Shown: positions 1-11,800 of the stretch, piece by piece
Layout of the letters: the number at the start of each line of letters is the position of its first letter
Numbering within the stretch: the first letter of the stretch is position 1
Position numbers and translations under genes: made by a program
Source of the DNA: Strongylocentrotus purpuratus
Lineage: Eukaryota; Echinodermata; Echinoidea; Camarodonta; Strongylocentrotidae
Assembly: GCF_000002235.5 (NCBI RefSeq)
Contig: NW_022145606.1
Coordinates: 17,190,254 to 17,254,253, forward strand
Direction: 5' to 3'
Length of the DNA stretch: 64,000 nt
The notes under the pieces: model-generated
Seen by the model: the letters and a program-made list of their open reading frames with translations, nothing else
Told to the model about the DNA's origin: nothing
The model's database searches: none

Positions 1-930
1 ATTTCTTATTGGCGGTATATTTCTTTGTAATAATGCTTTTTTGTTATGACACCTTGTATTATATATTTTATCAATATTTTTTTCGGGTTGCAAACGTGTA
101 AGAGTTTTTAAATATTTCTTTTCTCAGATATGTATTCTTTTTTAAATGAATGTAAATCTTAATTTTGTTGTTGATTGATGTATATTCCATAATGATTTTA
201 AATTCATCATGAAATGACCAAAAATTTGAGAAACTTGTCTAAACTCTTGGGGCATTGCAACCTCAACTACATTCTCGATGGACAGTCACCTTAGACGTAT
301 CTATGTATTTCACGTATTTGCAGGGTTCGTAGCTTATGAACCCTTGGTCATAATCTCTGGAGTTAAAACTAGCAAGGGAAGGCTTTTACCCTACATTCAT
401 TAACGCTTATATTATAACGGGAGCTCTTTGTCTGTGCACCTCAAATTTGACTTGAAATTATTCAGGATTTTCTTTTATATTCATGTATAATGCTGAATTT
501 GATACAATTCAACATTTTATAAAGACTTAAAGTGTGGCAAAGGTTCTGTCATTATTTAAGTAAGAACAATTTTATTTTCACAAGAAAAGGCGGCGTGACC
601 ATTCTAACATTCCAAAAAGACAGGTTCCTTTGTCAGACCACTCGTTATTTCGAGCGCAATTGTCACGTAAATTTCGAGGATTTTAGATGAAAATGTCTTC
701 AATTATAATTTTCACGATAGACTTTAATGTTTTTTTCACGGATACTTAAAGCTTCAATAGAAATTAAAAACTTTCGTTCGGTACCTAGTTTTGTCTTCTT
801 CTTGATCTTCTACTATATTTACGTGTGGCGCACACAAATTACCTGCTTCGAAGACACGGACACTTTAGCTATTTTATATCATTAATTACTTCAACAGAAA
901 CTAAGTCTCGTTCAGATATGGCACTGCAAA
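1..930. other. Unassigned flank
   Basis: AT-rich single-copy-looking sequence. No open frame, RNA gene or repeat array recognised. The last ~80 bases resemble the stretch near 13640-13700. Confidence 0.3.
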
Positions 931-939
931 GCCGCTGCA

Positions 940-2038
940 GTTTTTGTTAATGATGACGTAAGGTGGAATTCATTTCGTATTTTTGTATCGAATTATATCA
1001 CAGAGCTCAGTTAACACGCGCAGGACTTGCTTTACTGACTGTATAATAGGGCCCGACAGTGCCTTAACAGGACGTCACATTGCCTTAAAAGGAGGTCACA
1101 TTGCCTTAAAAGGATGTCACATTGCCTTAAAAGGACGTCACATTGCCTTAAAAGGACGTGACATTGCCTTAAAAGGACGTCACATTGCCTAAAAAGACGT
1201 CGCATTACCTTAAAAGGACGTCACATTGCCTTAAAAGGATGTCACACATAGAGGTCCACGTTCTCGTCGCGTAAATCTAAAAGTTCCTATCATCTCACCT
1301 TCTCACTGGCTTCCCAGGTATCGGGTGTCTGGAGTAGACGGACACAGGTATCACCGCTTTTTTTCACCAGTTTTCGTTAATGATGACGTAAGGTGGAATT
1401 CATTTCGTATTTTTGTATCGAATTATATCACAGAGCTCAGTTAACACGCGCAGGACTTGCTTTACTGACTGTATAATAGGGCCCGACAGTGCCTTAAAAG
1501 GACGTCACATTGCCTTAAAAGGACGTCACATTGCCTTAAAAGGATGTCACATTGCCTTAAAAGGACGTGACATTGCCTTAAAAGGACGTCACATTGCCTT
1601 AAAAGGACGTCACATTGCCTTAAAAGGACGTGACATTGCCTTAAAAGGACGTCACATTGCCTTAAAAGGACGTCACATTGCCTAAAAAGACGTCGCATTA
1701 CCTTAAAAGGACGTCACATTGCCTTAAAAGGACGTCACATTGCCTTAAAAGGATGTCACATTGCCTTAAAAGGACGTGACATTGCCTTAAAAGGACGTCA
1801 CATTGCCTTAAAAGGACGTCACATTGCCTTAAAAGGACGTGACATTGCCTTAAAAGGACGTCACATTGCCTAAAAAGACGTCGCATTACCTTAAAAGGAC
1901 GTCACATTGCCTTAAAAGGATGTCACACATAGAGGTCCACGTTCTCGTCGCGTAAATCTAAAAGTTCCTATCATCTCACCTTCTCACTGGCTTCCCAGGT
2001 ATCGGGTGTCTGGAGTAGACGGACACAGGTATCACCGC
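940..2038. repeat. Tandemly duplicated block containing a 21-bp satellite
   Basis: Two copies of one block, 940-1358 and 1371-2038. Both start TTAATGATGACGTAAGGTGG and end GGACACAGGTATCACCGCT. Each holds an array of the 21-mer CACATTGCCTTAAAAGGACGT: about 8 units in the first, about 21 in the second. The second array also shows a 189-bp (9 x 21) higher-order step, marked by the variant GACGTCGCATTACC at 1690 and 1879. The unit length is a multiple of 3, so both strands stay open, but nothing suggests a protein. Confidence 0.9.
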
Positions 2039-2623
2039 TCTGTATGTAATGTTGTGGGCATCCTGGGAGGCAGCAAGATAGAGGGAAATATGTTATCATT
2101 TATCCAGTATTATATTTTGTGTTTGTTTATTTTGTGTCATCTAATTATGTTCGTTCTTTCCTTATTAATTCATTTAATTCTTTTACATGATTATTCAGAG
2201 GGGTGTGTTAATTACTTCAAAACTGATCCACCACAAAGACATGATTAGATAAAAGCTTACATATAAACTATCGAAAGGTCTATGCCTGAATTGAAGAATT
2301 CAGAGAAAAATCAGAAAATATTCGAAATGACAGGACAGAATATGATTGTTACATTATTATAAACACAACAGAAATACACAAATGATAATAATGTATGTCA
2401 ATCAGCATGTTACCACAATATTTTAAGATATGAAGGTCAACATTCTATTTCAAGAGACCTCTAAATCTGAGAATTAAATAAAAGTTAGAGAAAAGAGAAG
2501 AACGATGGTAATAATGCAAACGCTACAATCAAACAGATGTTATAAAAGAGATGTTATACGTCACAAATGTGAAAATTTGTAGATTTTTTGGTACAAATAA
2601 TATGACTGTTGCTAACTATTCTT
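2039..2623 (-). other. Probable 3'UTR and downstream region
   Basis: No coding exon seen. Reading on the minus strand from the stop codon, AATAAA (forward TTTATT, 2126-2131) lies about 495 bp downstream and is the best polyadenylation candidate. No transcript evidence is available. Confidence 0.35.
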
Positions 2624-2780
2624 TTAAGTTCTGAAGTCAAACTCGCTTATTTGCTTACGATTCAGTTCACATACTGCAGGAAGTTTATCGTGGCAACACT
2701 CTTTTCCCCATCCGCCAGACCCTATGTTCACACATCGATCACTGTCTGAAGATCTGCCAGGAAGTTTAGAGAAAGTCGAC
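2624..2780 (-). CDS. Exon 13: CTLD2, last exon with stop codon
   Basis: 157 bp, phase 2 in, acceptor TTCTTCTATTCCAG, ending in TAA at 2626-2624. It encodes the C-terminal half of CTLD2: SDRCVNIGSGGWGKECCHDK and then LPAVCELNRKQISEFDFRT. The R-C-V, G-W, E-C-C and V-C-E positions match exon 10, including the additional Cys. No EPN/QPD or WND calcium motif is visible. The hydrophilic tail has no membrane segment or GPI-type end. Confidence 0.9.
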
Positions 2781-5332
2781 CTGGAATAGAAGAAGAAAAA
2801 AAATCATTCAGCTTAGCTACGTCAGGTCACATCAGGCCATGTTAATTCATTCAGTTCAGCCTCAGTTCAGTCAGTTCAGCCTCAGTTCAGTCAGTTCAGC
2901 CTCAGTTCAGTCAGTCCAACCTCAGTTCAGTCAGTTCAGTTGAGGTCAGTATAGGCTCATTTGAGGTACATGTATATTTAAAAGGTTAAGGTCAGTTCAG
3001 GGCAGTGCAGGTCAGTTTAAATTTAGTAGGTTGAGGTCAATTGAGGTCACTTTTGTTCACATAAATTCAGTCATTCCCGGTCAGTTCAGTACAGTCATAA
3101 TTTCTTTTCACTTTTATTCAGTTCTGTACAGCAAACATAAAATGTGCATGAAAGTTTTGAGTACAGACTTACTTACAAGATTTTTATTACAAGGTTATAC
3201 GATGTAATGTATATAAAGAGCATAAGTTCCTAAGTGGGAAGACCTGATAAAGGCTACGCTTGTACTTTGATCCTCAGAATACCCCCACATACAAGTAAGG
3301 TTGATCGTAGACCTAAGCCTAAGGTCAAACAACCCTAAATCCACGCCAAGGGCTTAAACGTGATCCCACCTCTGATCCCAACCCCAAAGGTTGATCGTAG
3401 ACCTAAGCCTAAGGTCAAACAACCCTTAATCCACGCCAAGGGCTTAAACGTGATCCCTCCTCTGATCCCAACCCCAAAGGTTGATCGTAGACCTAAGCCT
3501 AAGGTCAAACAACCCTTAATCCACGCCAAGGGCTTAAACGTGATCCCACCCCTGATCCCAACCCCAAAGGTTGATCGTAGACCTAAGCCTAAGGTCAAAC
3601 AACCCTTAATCCACGCCAAGGGCTTAAACGTGATCCCACCCCTGATCCCAACCCCAAAGGTTGATCGTAGACCTAAGCCTAAGGTCAAACAACCCTTAAT
3701 CCACGCCAAGGGCTTAAACGTGATCCCACCTCTGATCCCAACCCCAAAGGTTGATCGTAGACCTAAGCCTAAGGTCAAAAAACCCTTAATCCACGCCAAG
3801 GGCTTAAACGTGATCCTACCCCTGATCCCAACCCCAAACCTCACCCCAGGCATTTTCTTTATTATGTCACTTACCATGCCCCCTATTCCTTTAACTCTGA
3901 ACCTAATGCGCTCGAATGGTTAAAGGGAAACAAAAACCTTCATACTAAGTTACTTTTATTGTTAAGTTCAAGATATTTGAATAAAATCAGTGAAAATTTG
4001 AACAAAATCGGGCAAGGAATAAGGAAGTTAAAGCTTTTTTAAATGACTGGTCACTAGAAGGCGATATTCAATTTTATGACATCATCTGTGGACAACTCTC
4101 CATGCCTTTTGTACATCCAATTTCATGTTTTTCCTTCTTTCTTATGATAATCTATTCCCTGAAAGCAAGGTATAGAATGCAAAATGATATTCTACTTCAC
4201 ATGTTATGAAGTCGGATCAAGAACACAAATAAATACGAAGAAAACGAAAGAATTGTGAAATTTGATGTACAGAGCTTTTGAAATTTACAGGATTTCTTGC
4301 AGATACGCTGATAAACTAACATGAAAGTAATATTTAAGTAACAATTCAATGCAAATAAGTAGCGCAAAGATTTAACATCAGTACATGGTGTGGTGAATTT
4401 TTAATTTGCCCTTTTTATAAGATAAGAAGCATTTATAGGTCTCTTGTAAACTCACAAGAAATTTGTACTGGAAGAACACATAAAATGCTTAAACTGGTTA
4501 CATAATTGAGAGCAATATTACATGAAGGAAAACAATACACAAAGAAGAACAACTAATAATTTACTGTATAACCCAAATTTTCTTTGAGTTGCAATGACAT
4601 TTTAACAGAGAGAAGGAATGGCATTTAAATTATCTCATTCATATCTTGTTATTCTTATGATAATGATAATTATTATTATTATTATTATTATTATTAACAT
4701 CATTATCATCAAAAACATCATTATTATTTATTTGTATTACTATTATTATCATCATCATCATTATTATTAATATTATTATTATCCTTTTTATTATCATCAT
4801 TATTATTATTATTATCATTATTATCATTGTTATCACTATTGTTAAATTATCATTAATATTAATACTAATAACATTACCATTACTTCCATTATTATTATTA
4901 TCATAACTATTATTGTTATTGTTATTATCATTATTATTGTCATTATCATCTTCATTAGTTTAAATCTTTTATTGTTATCATCACTATAATTCCATTCATT
5001 ATCATTACTATGATTGTTATTGTTATTATCATTATTATTATTATAATTATCTTATTATTATATTCATCAAATGAGATGGAATCAAATCGAATCATATCAA
5101 ACTTACGTGAGAAGTTCAGTGGTTTGATAGTTACTACTCGAGATGAGATTGTGTAGGTTAAACCATGCTGGCTTGCCGTTGGCTGGCGATTCAGATTTGT
5201 AGAATGCAAGCAGAGCTTCATTTTGTGCTTCGTTCAGAGATGGGGCTAGGCGACCTTTGAGCCTTCTGCATTCCTTCAAATTTAGTGGAAAATGCGTGGT
5301 TATTATTATTTATTAACCCTGCAACTACTGCA

Positions 5333-5368
<36 letters not shown>

Positions 5369-5371
5369 GCA

Positions 5372-5416
<45 letters not shown>

Positions 5417-5518
5417 GCAACTACTGCTACTACTACTGCAACTTATACTACTACTGCAACTACTGCTACTACTACTGCAACTAATACTACTACTGCAACT
5501 ACTGCTACTACTACTGCA

Positions 5519-5557
<39 letters not shown>

Positions 5558-5579
5558 GTAACTACTACTACTACTACTA

Positions 5580-5611
<32 letters not shown>

Positions 5612-5662
5612 GCAACTAATACTACTACCACTACTACTTCTACTACTACTACTACTACTGCA

Positions 5663-5713
<51 letters not shown>

Positions 5714-5716
5714 GCA

Positions 5717-5760
<44 letters not shown>

Positions 5761-5762
5761 CG

Positions 5763-5812
<50 letters not shown>

Positions 5813-8800
5813 GCAACTACTACTACCACTACTACTACTACTAATACCACTATTTAAAGGTATTAAAAGGTACTCTTGAACTATACCTCCTCCTCGTTTT
5901 AATGATTTGTGGATACTTGAAATTAGTTTAACAAGTGCTGCCTCTGAAGTGGTCCTATGTAAACCTTCATTTGTCCACATTATGGTCTTGTCACAAGAGA
6001 AACCATGATTCTAGATTATCGCTGTCAGTAAGATGTCCTTCAAATATGCCTTTCCAGTGGACATGCACAGAGCCATCAAAATGCCTTTACCTAATTTGCC
6101 GAACCTTCATCTAGCTGGCTATCATATGGCGAATACTACTACCAAATAAAAGAATAATTTTGATGCACCATGTTATGACTATTAAACCGAAACCAAGTTG
6201 GCCAGACTCTGTATATAGATCGCTGTGGTCATGTGCAAACATTTTATTGTTGAGTGAATATTAGAGGTCAAAGGTCAAACTTACATGGCATTGGGCTTCA
6301 AAGGAATCCGGATTGGTTATAAACCTCAGGCAACGATCTTGGAAGAAGATGTACCCGCTAACATCACCGCACTCTTATGTCACAAACAAGAGAACAAACA
6401 AAGAAATTCAGCATGAATTTACAATTGACAACTTTCTAATGTCATTGCATTTTGCCCCGATCCCCTACATTATGTGGGCATGCCTTGAACCATAATGCAT
6501 GGGCTTTCTCTAGCTGTTGGGGACCGGGGGAAAGTGCAATGAATTATTGATCATTTATTGCATTTTCTTTGTTTTTTGTATTTGTGGGGGGCGGCGACGT
6601 ACAGTGAGTGAGCTGAATGAGAAATGACGCTACAAACCTTCAAATACTCTAGATGCAGATATGGGAGGGAGGATATTGACTGAGCTGAATGGGAAATGAC
6701 GCTACAAACCTTCACATACTCTAGATGCAGATATGGGAGGGAGGAAAGTGACTAAGCTGAATGACACTACAAACCTTCAAATACTCTAGATGCAGATATG
6801 GGAGGGAGGAAAGTGACTAAGCTGAATGACGCTACAAACCTTCACATACTCTAGATGCAGATATGGGAGGGAGGAAAGTGACTAAGCTGAATGACGCTAC
6901 AAACCTTCACATACTCTAGATGCAGATATGGGAGGGAGGAAAGTGACTAAGCTGAATGACGCTACAAACCTTCACATACTCTAGATGCAGATATGGGAGG
7001 GAGGAAACATTAAATAGTACGCACTTTGCCCGCTATTCGGGCACAAATCATCAAAATTATCAATTTTAACTTTTCTCCCATAGCTCTTTCCATCTTTTGC
7101 ATGTCGGCGCCCTATGTCACCCCAACCCCTCTGTCACCCCCTATGTCATCCCCACCCCCCTGTCACCCCACCCCCTATGTAGATACACAATTGAGAACAT
7201 CCATACCGGGATCGCCGATGGGCCCAGTTTCACAAATAGCAGGATGGCGGGTGTAACAACATTCGTTGGTCCATTTGCCGTTCTGCGCACTTACAGACAC
7301 ACAATCGGGTCCTTGTCCTTTGCCACTTGCTCGTTCTGGCCTCTTGTTCTTAAAGTAAGTGAAGGAAAGCCTGGACAACAAAAATAATACAATGATTACA
7401 GAACTCTCTGTAAAAGAAGTTTTTTTTTTTAAACTACCCTGTATGAAGAACAAAAACTAAATAAATAAGTAAATAAATCGATGAACATTTTGTTTAATGA
7501 ATGCATAAAAAAGTTGTCTGAATAGCTGAATAAATTTAAACATGAATTAGAATACATTTTTTTTTTTTAAATACCTCTCTACAGTATTTTGAATAAAATT
7601 AGTCATCTAATTGGTCAAAATTGGAGTCATGATTTTAGTCAGGCTCACAAAGAAACGAACCATGCCCGTTGCCCTGGCGAAAGGGGATAGTCAATTAAAA
7701 ATATGCCCGTTGCCCCGGGTATAGTTAAATTTGCTGAGATCCCCATTGGTTTACGTGAAAAAAGTTTCTTTATGCGAGCGCGGATACCATACAGTGTGTG
7801 TACGATTCCCAAATGATCTTAAAATTCAGGCAACTTTCCATCGAAGATTAACATACAGTGTCTCAGATTATTTGTGATGTTTGAACCAATCTTTACTTAA
7901 GAAGAGGATAATAAGGCAAGTATATTTTGTAGACTATATTGTGAATTTGGTATATAAAAGTTAAATAGACTACTGACTCTCGGGGCGTTACATCCTGCTA
8001 AGAACCCTTGGCGCACCGAGGGGTGATTGGGGTGGACATTGGGGTGGTGGACATTAATGCACCAAATGTGGTTCTCAAATGAAGTGCCTGAAAATGCGCC
8101 TAATGTGGTTCTAAAATTGCAAATGCTTCCTACTCAGGGAGGGGGTTCTGAACGTATCATTTTAAAGAGTAACTAATATAATAATAATAATAATATTTTA
8201 AAGTCCACTCCAAATTGTAATTGAATTAAAGCGAAAATGAAAATTCTTTTTGCCAAATTGATCGTGAGCCCGGCAGCCACTGAGCAGCGCCAGATCGACG
8301 TTGCTCTATCCCCTATTGTTGAACGCCAAACAAGGTAGCAGCAACTCCCGTCTTTTAACGTCTTTTGGTGTGACGCGGCCGGGGTTCGAACCCACGACGT
8401 CCCGGTTGTGAGGCGGACGCTCTACTGACTGAGCCAACACCCCGTCTAATGATACCTTATTCATACCTCTGCGGTCCAAGATGACAATACATTTTTTCTT
8501 CTTCAAACATTATTTCACCAAGTTATGTCCGTCCAGTAAGAATTGCTGATTTATGTATATTAACTTTTGTCCATTTTCAATAGAAAAGGTGTCAATGTCA
8601 ACTCAGACTGAAGATTGGTAATGATATTCCGGTCAATCGAATCACAACATTTGATTTCGACGATATGTCTGGGGACAAAGCCACTGGCGATGACCTCATT
8701 TCTTGTCGCCTTCTAAAAATGACGAAATAGGTGATTGCAGAATCGTTGACCGATATCACAAACAAACCTTTGACCACGAGACGTGTACCCAAATGGCTGG

Positions 8801-11800
8801 AAAGCAGCTCGAGTAATTCTAATTTTTAAAAGCTGGTGATATGTCTGATCAAAGCAATTACCGCCCAATTTATATTTTGTCTGTTGTTAGCAAAATCATA
8901 GAGAGGGCTGTACATCACCAACTTTATGAGTTCATTAACGATAATATTATCTTGAATTAATCAATCTGGGTTTCGAGCGAAGTATTCTACAACAGCACTC
9001 AGGAAGTTATTTATCTTGGAACATTGAAAACATAAAGATCTCTGATGTCGCTTTTATCGACCTTCGTAAGGCATTTGACACCGTTGATCACAATCTTGTA
9101 TGAACAAAATTAACTACTATTGGATGTTCTCATGAATGTGTGAAATGGTTTAGATCCTATTTAACACGCCATAAACAGACTGTTCATTTTAATAGTGCTA
9201 AATCTAATCAATTAACAGTATTGATGGGCGTATACCACGGGGATCTATATTGGGTCCTTTATTATTTTTCAATCTATGTGAATACTTTACCAAGTTTTAT
9301 ATATGGTGGTAATGGGGATATGTATGCAGACGATTCCACTTTAACCGTAAATGGAAGCAGTGTAGCTTTGCACTGCAAGCATTATTGGTTTGGGATAATC
9401 AACTAAACACAAACAAAACATGGTCATGGTGATAGCTCCGCGTGCAAATTTAAACAAAATAACAACCTTCAACGTTTCTATAAATCGAAAGGTACTGATA
9501 AGAGTTAGCGTCGTCAACTTTCTTGGTACAATAATTGGTGAAGAATTGAATTGGCCCAAACACGTTGACAAAGTAACAAAAGTAATGCACAGAAACACCA
9601 TCCTTTCAAAACGAGCTATTAAGGACTGTTTACCAATAACTTCTTTAAAGTTGTTGTATAATGCACTCGTATCGCCTAACTTTGCTTATTGTTACTATGT
9701 GTTGTCAAATAGGTATCGGGAACAAACGGATAAACTCAAGAAAGTTCAAAATCGATCTGCTATGATAATTTCAAACAGAAGTTACGAGACTCCATCAAGT
9801 GAATTGATTAGCAATCTAAAATGAATGCCAATTGAGAAACGTCTTTAATTTCAGCGTGAAAATATGATGTACATGCAAACATAATTTGGCGCCATCCTAT
9901 TTACAAGAAAGGTTTATTAAAGTAAGTGACATTCATCGGTATAATACGGGGCACGCAGTTAAAGGTTTTCTTTCTGTGCCAAAGTAGACAACAGAATGTT
10001 TTTTAAACATAGCCCCCTCGTTTCTTCAATTATAGCATGGAATCAGTTGGACAGATCATTGAAAATTGCAAGCCTTTAATACATGTCTAAACAGTCTTGC
10101 AATATCGATTCCCTTTAAGATAAAATGACAAAAGGAATTTTGTTTAGTGTCTTAACACAAGTTTTACTTTGATTCCTTTTTTTTATTTTTTTATTTTTTT
10201 TAGCTTTCTAGCACATTTCTCTTGTAAAAATCAAACGATTGGTTAATGATGCGCTTGCAGAACAACATGATAAAATTTGGTTTTCATATACATCCTCATT
10301 GCTAGGAAAATGTCACTTGATGCTTTTTATCAAAATTAAAAAAAGTTAATTGAGATGCTAGCTGTATCTCTTTTTAATGGAAATCCTCTGTCATTATATT
10401 TGGTAGGTATAAACATGTGTTCTTTCTTGCATTTCCTAAATCAATGAGGGTGGTCAACCTCAATCTCATTATGCGTATGAAATGGTGCAACAGAGACCTT
10501 ATATATCATGAGACAATAAGTTGGTGGGCTAAAGATAATTTAAGGTTATCCTGTTGACTTATACAAGACAAGAAGTTGGTGGGCTAAAGATAATTTAAGG
10601 TTATCCTGCTGACTTATACAAGACAAGAAGTTGGTGGGCTAAAGATAATTTAAGGTTATCCTGTTGACTTATACAAGACAAGAAGTTGGTGGACTAAAGA
10701 TAATTTAAGGTTATCCTGCTGACTTATACAAGACAAGAATTTGGTGGGCTAAAGATAATTTAAGGTTATCCTGCTGACTTATACAAGACAAGAAGTTGGT
10801 GGGCTAAAGATAATTTAAGGTTATCCTGTTGACTTATACAAGACAAGAAGTTGGTGGGCTAAAGATAATTTAAGGTTATCCTGCTGACTTATACAAGACA
10901 AGAAGTTGGTGGGCTAACGATAATTTAAGGTTATCCTGTTGACTTATACAAGACAAGAAGTTGGTGGGCTAAAGATAATTTAAGGTTATCCTGTTGACTT
11001 ATACAAGACAAGAAGTTGGTGGGCTAAAGATAATTTAAGGTTATCCTGCTGACTTATACAAGACAAGAAGTTGGATGGCTAAAGATAATTTAAGGTTATC
11101 CTGCTGACTTATACAAGACAAGAAGTTGGTGGGCTAAAGATAATTTAAGGTTATCCTGTTGACTTATACAAGACAAGAAGTTGGTGGGCTAAAGATAATT
11201 TAAGGTTATCCTGCTGACTTATACAAGACAAGAAGTTGGTGGGCTAACGATAATTTAAGGTTATCCTGTTGACTTATACAAGACAAGAAGTTGGTGGGCT
11301 AAAGATAATTTAAGGTTATCCTGTTGACTTATACAAGACAAGAAGTTGGTGGGCTAAAGATAATTTAAGGTTATCCTGCTGACTTATACAAGACAAGAAG
11401 TTGGATGGCTAAAGATAATTTAAGGTTATCCTGTTGACTTATACAAGACAAGAAGTTGGTGGGCTAAAGATAATTTAAGGTTATCCTGTTGACTTATACA
11501 AGACGATTAGTTGGTGGGCTAAAGATAATTTAAGGTTATCCTGTTGACTTATACATAACAATTAGTTGGTGGGCTAAAGATAATTTAAGGTTATCCTGTT
11601 GACTTATACAAGACAATTAGTTGGTGGGCTAAAGATAATTTAATGTTATCCTGTTGACTTATACATAACAATTAGTTGGTGGGCTAAAGATAATTTAAGG
11701 TTATCCTGCTGACTTATACAAGACAAGAAGTTGGTGGGCTAAAGATAATTTAAGGTTATCCTGTTGACTTATACAAGACAAGAAGTTGGTGGGCTAAAGA

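Noticed and set aside
983..1886. Long repetitive peptides (HIALKGR repeats and their antisense)
   Set aside because: They come entirely from the 21-bp satellite and are open on both strands only because 21 is a multiple of 3.
5285..5980. Poly-Thr, poly-Ser, poly-Leu and poly-Val frames
   Set aside because: Read-through of the ACT trinucleotide repeat, in an intron of the lectin gene.
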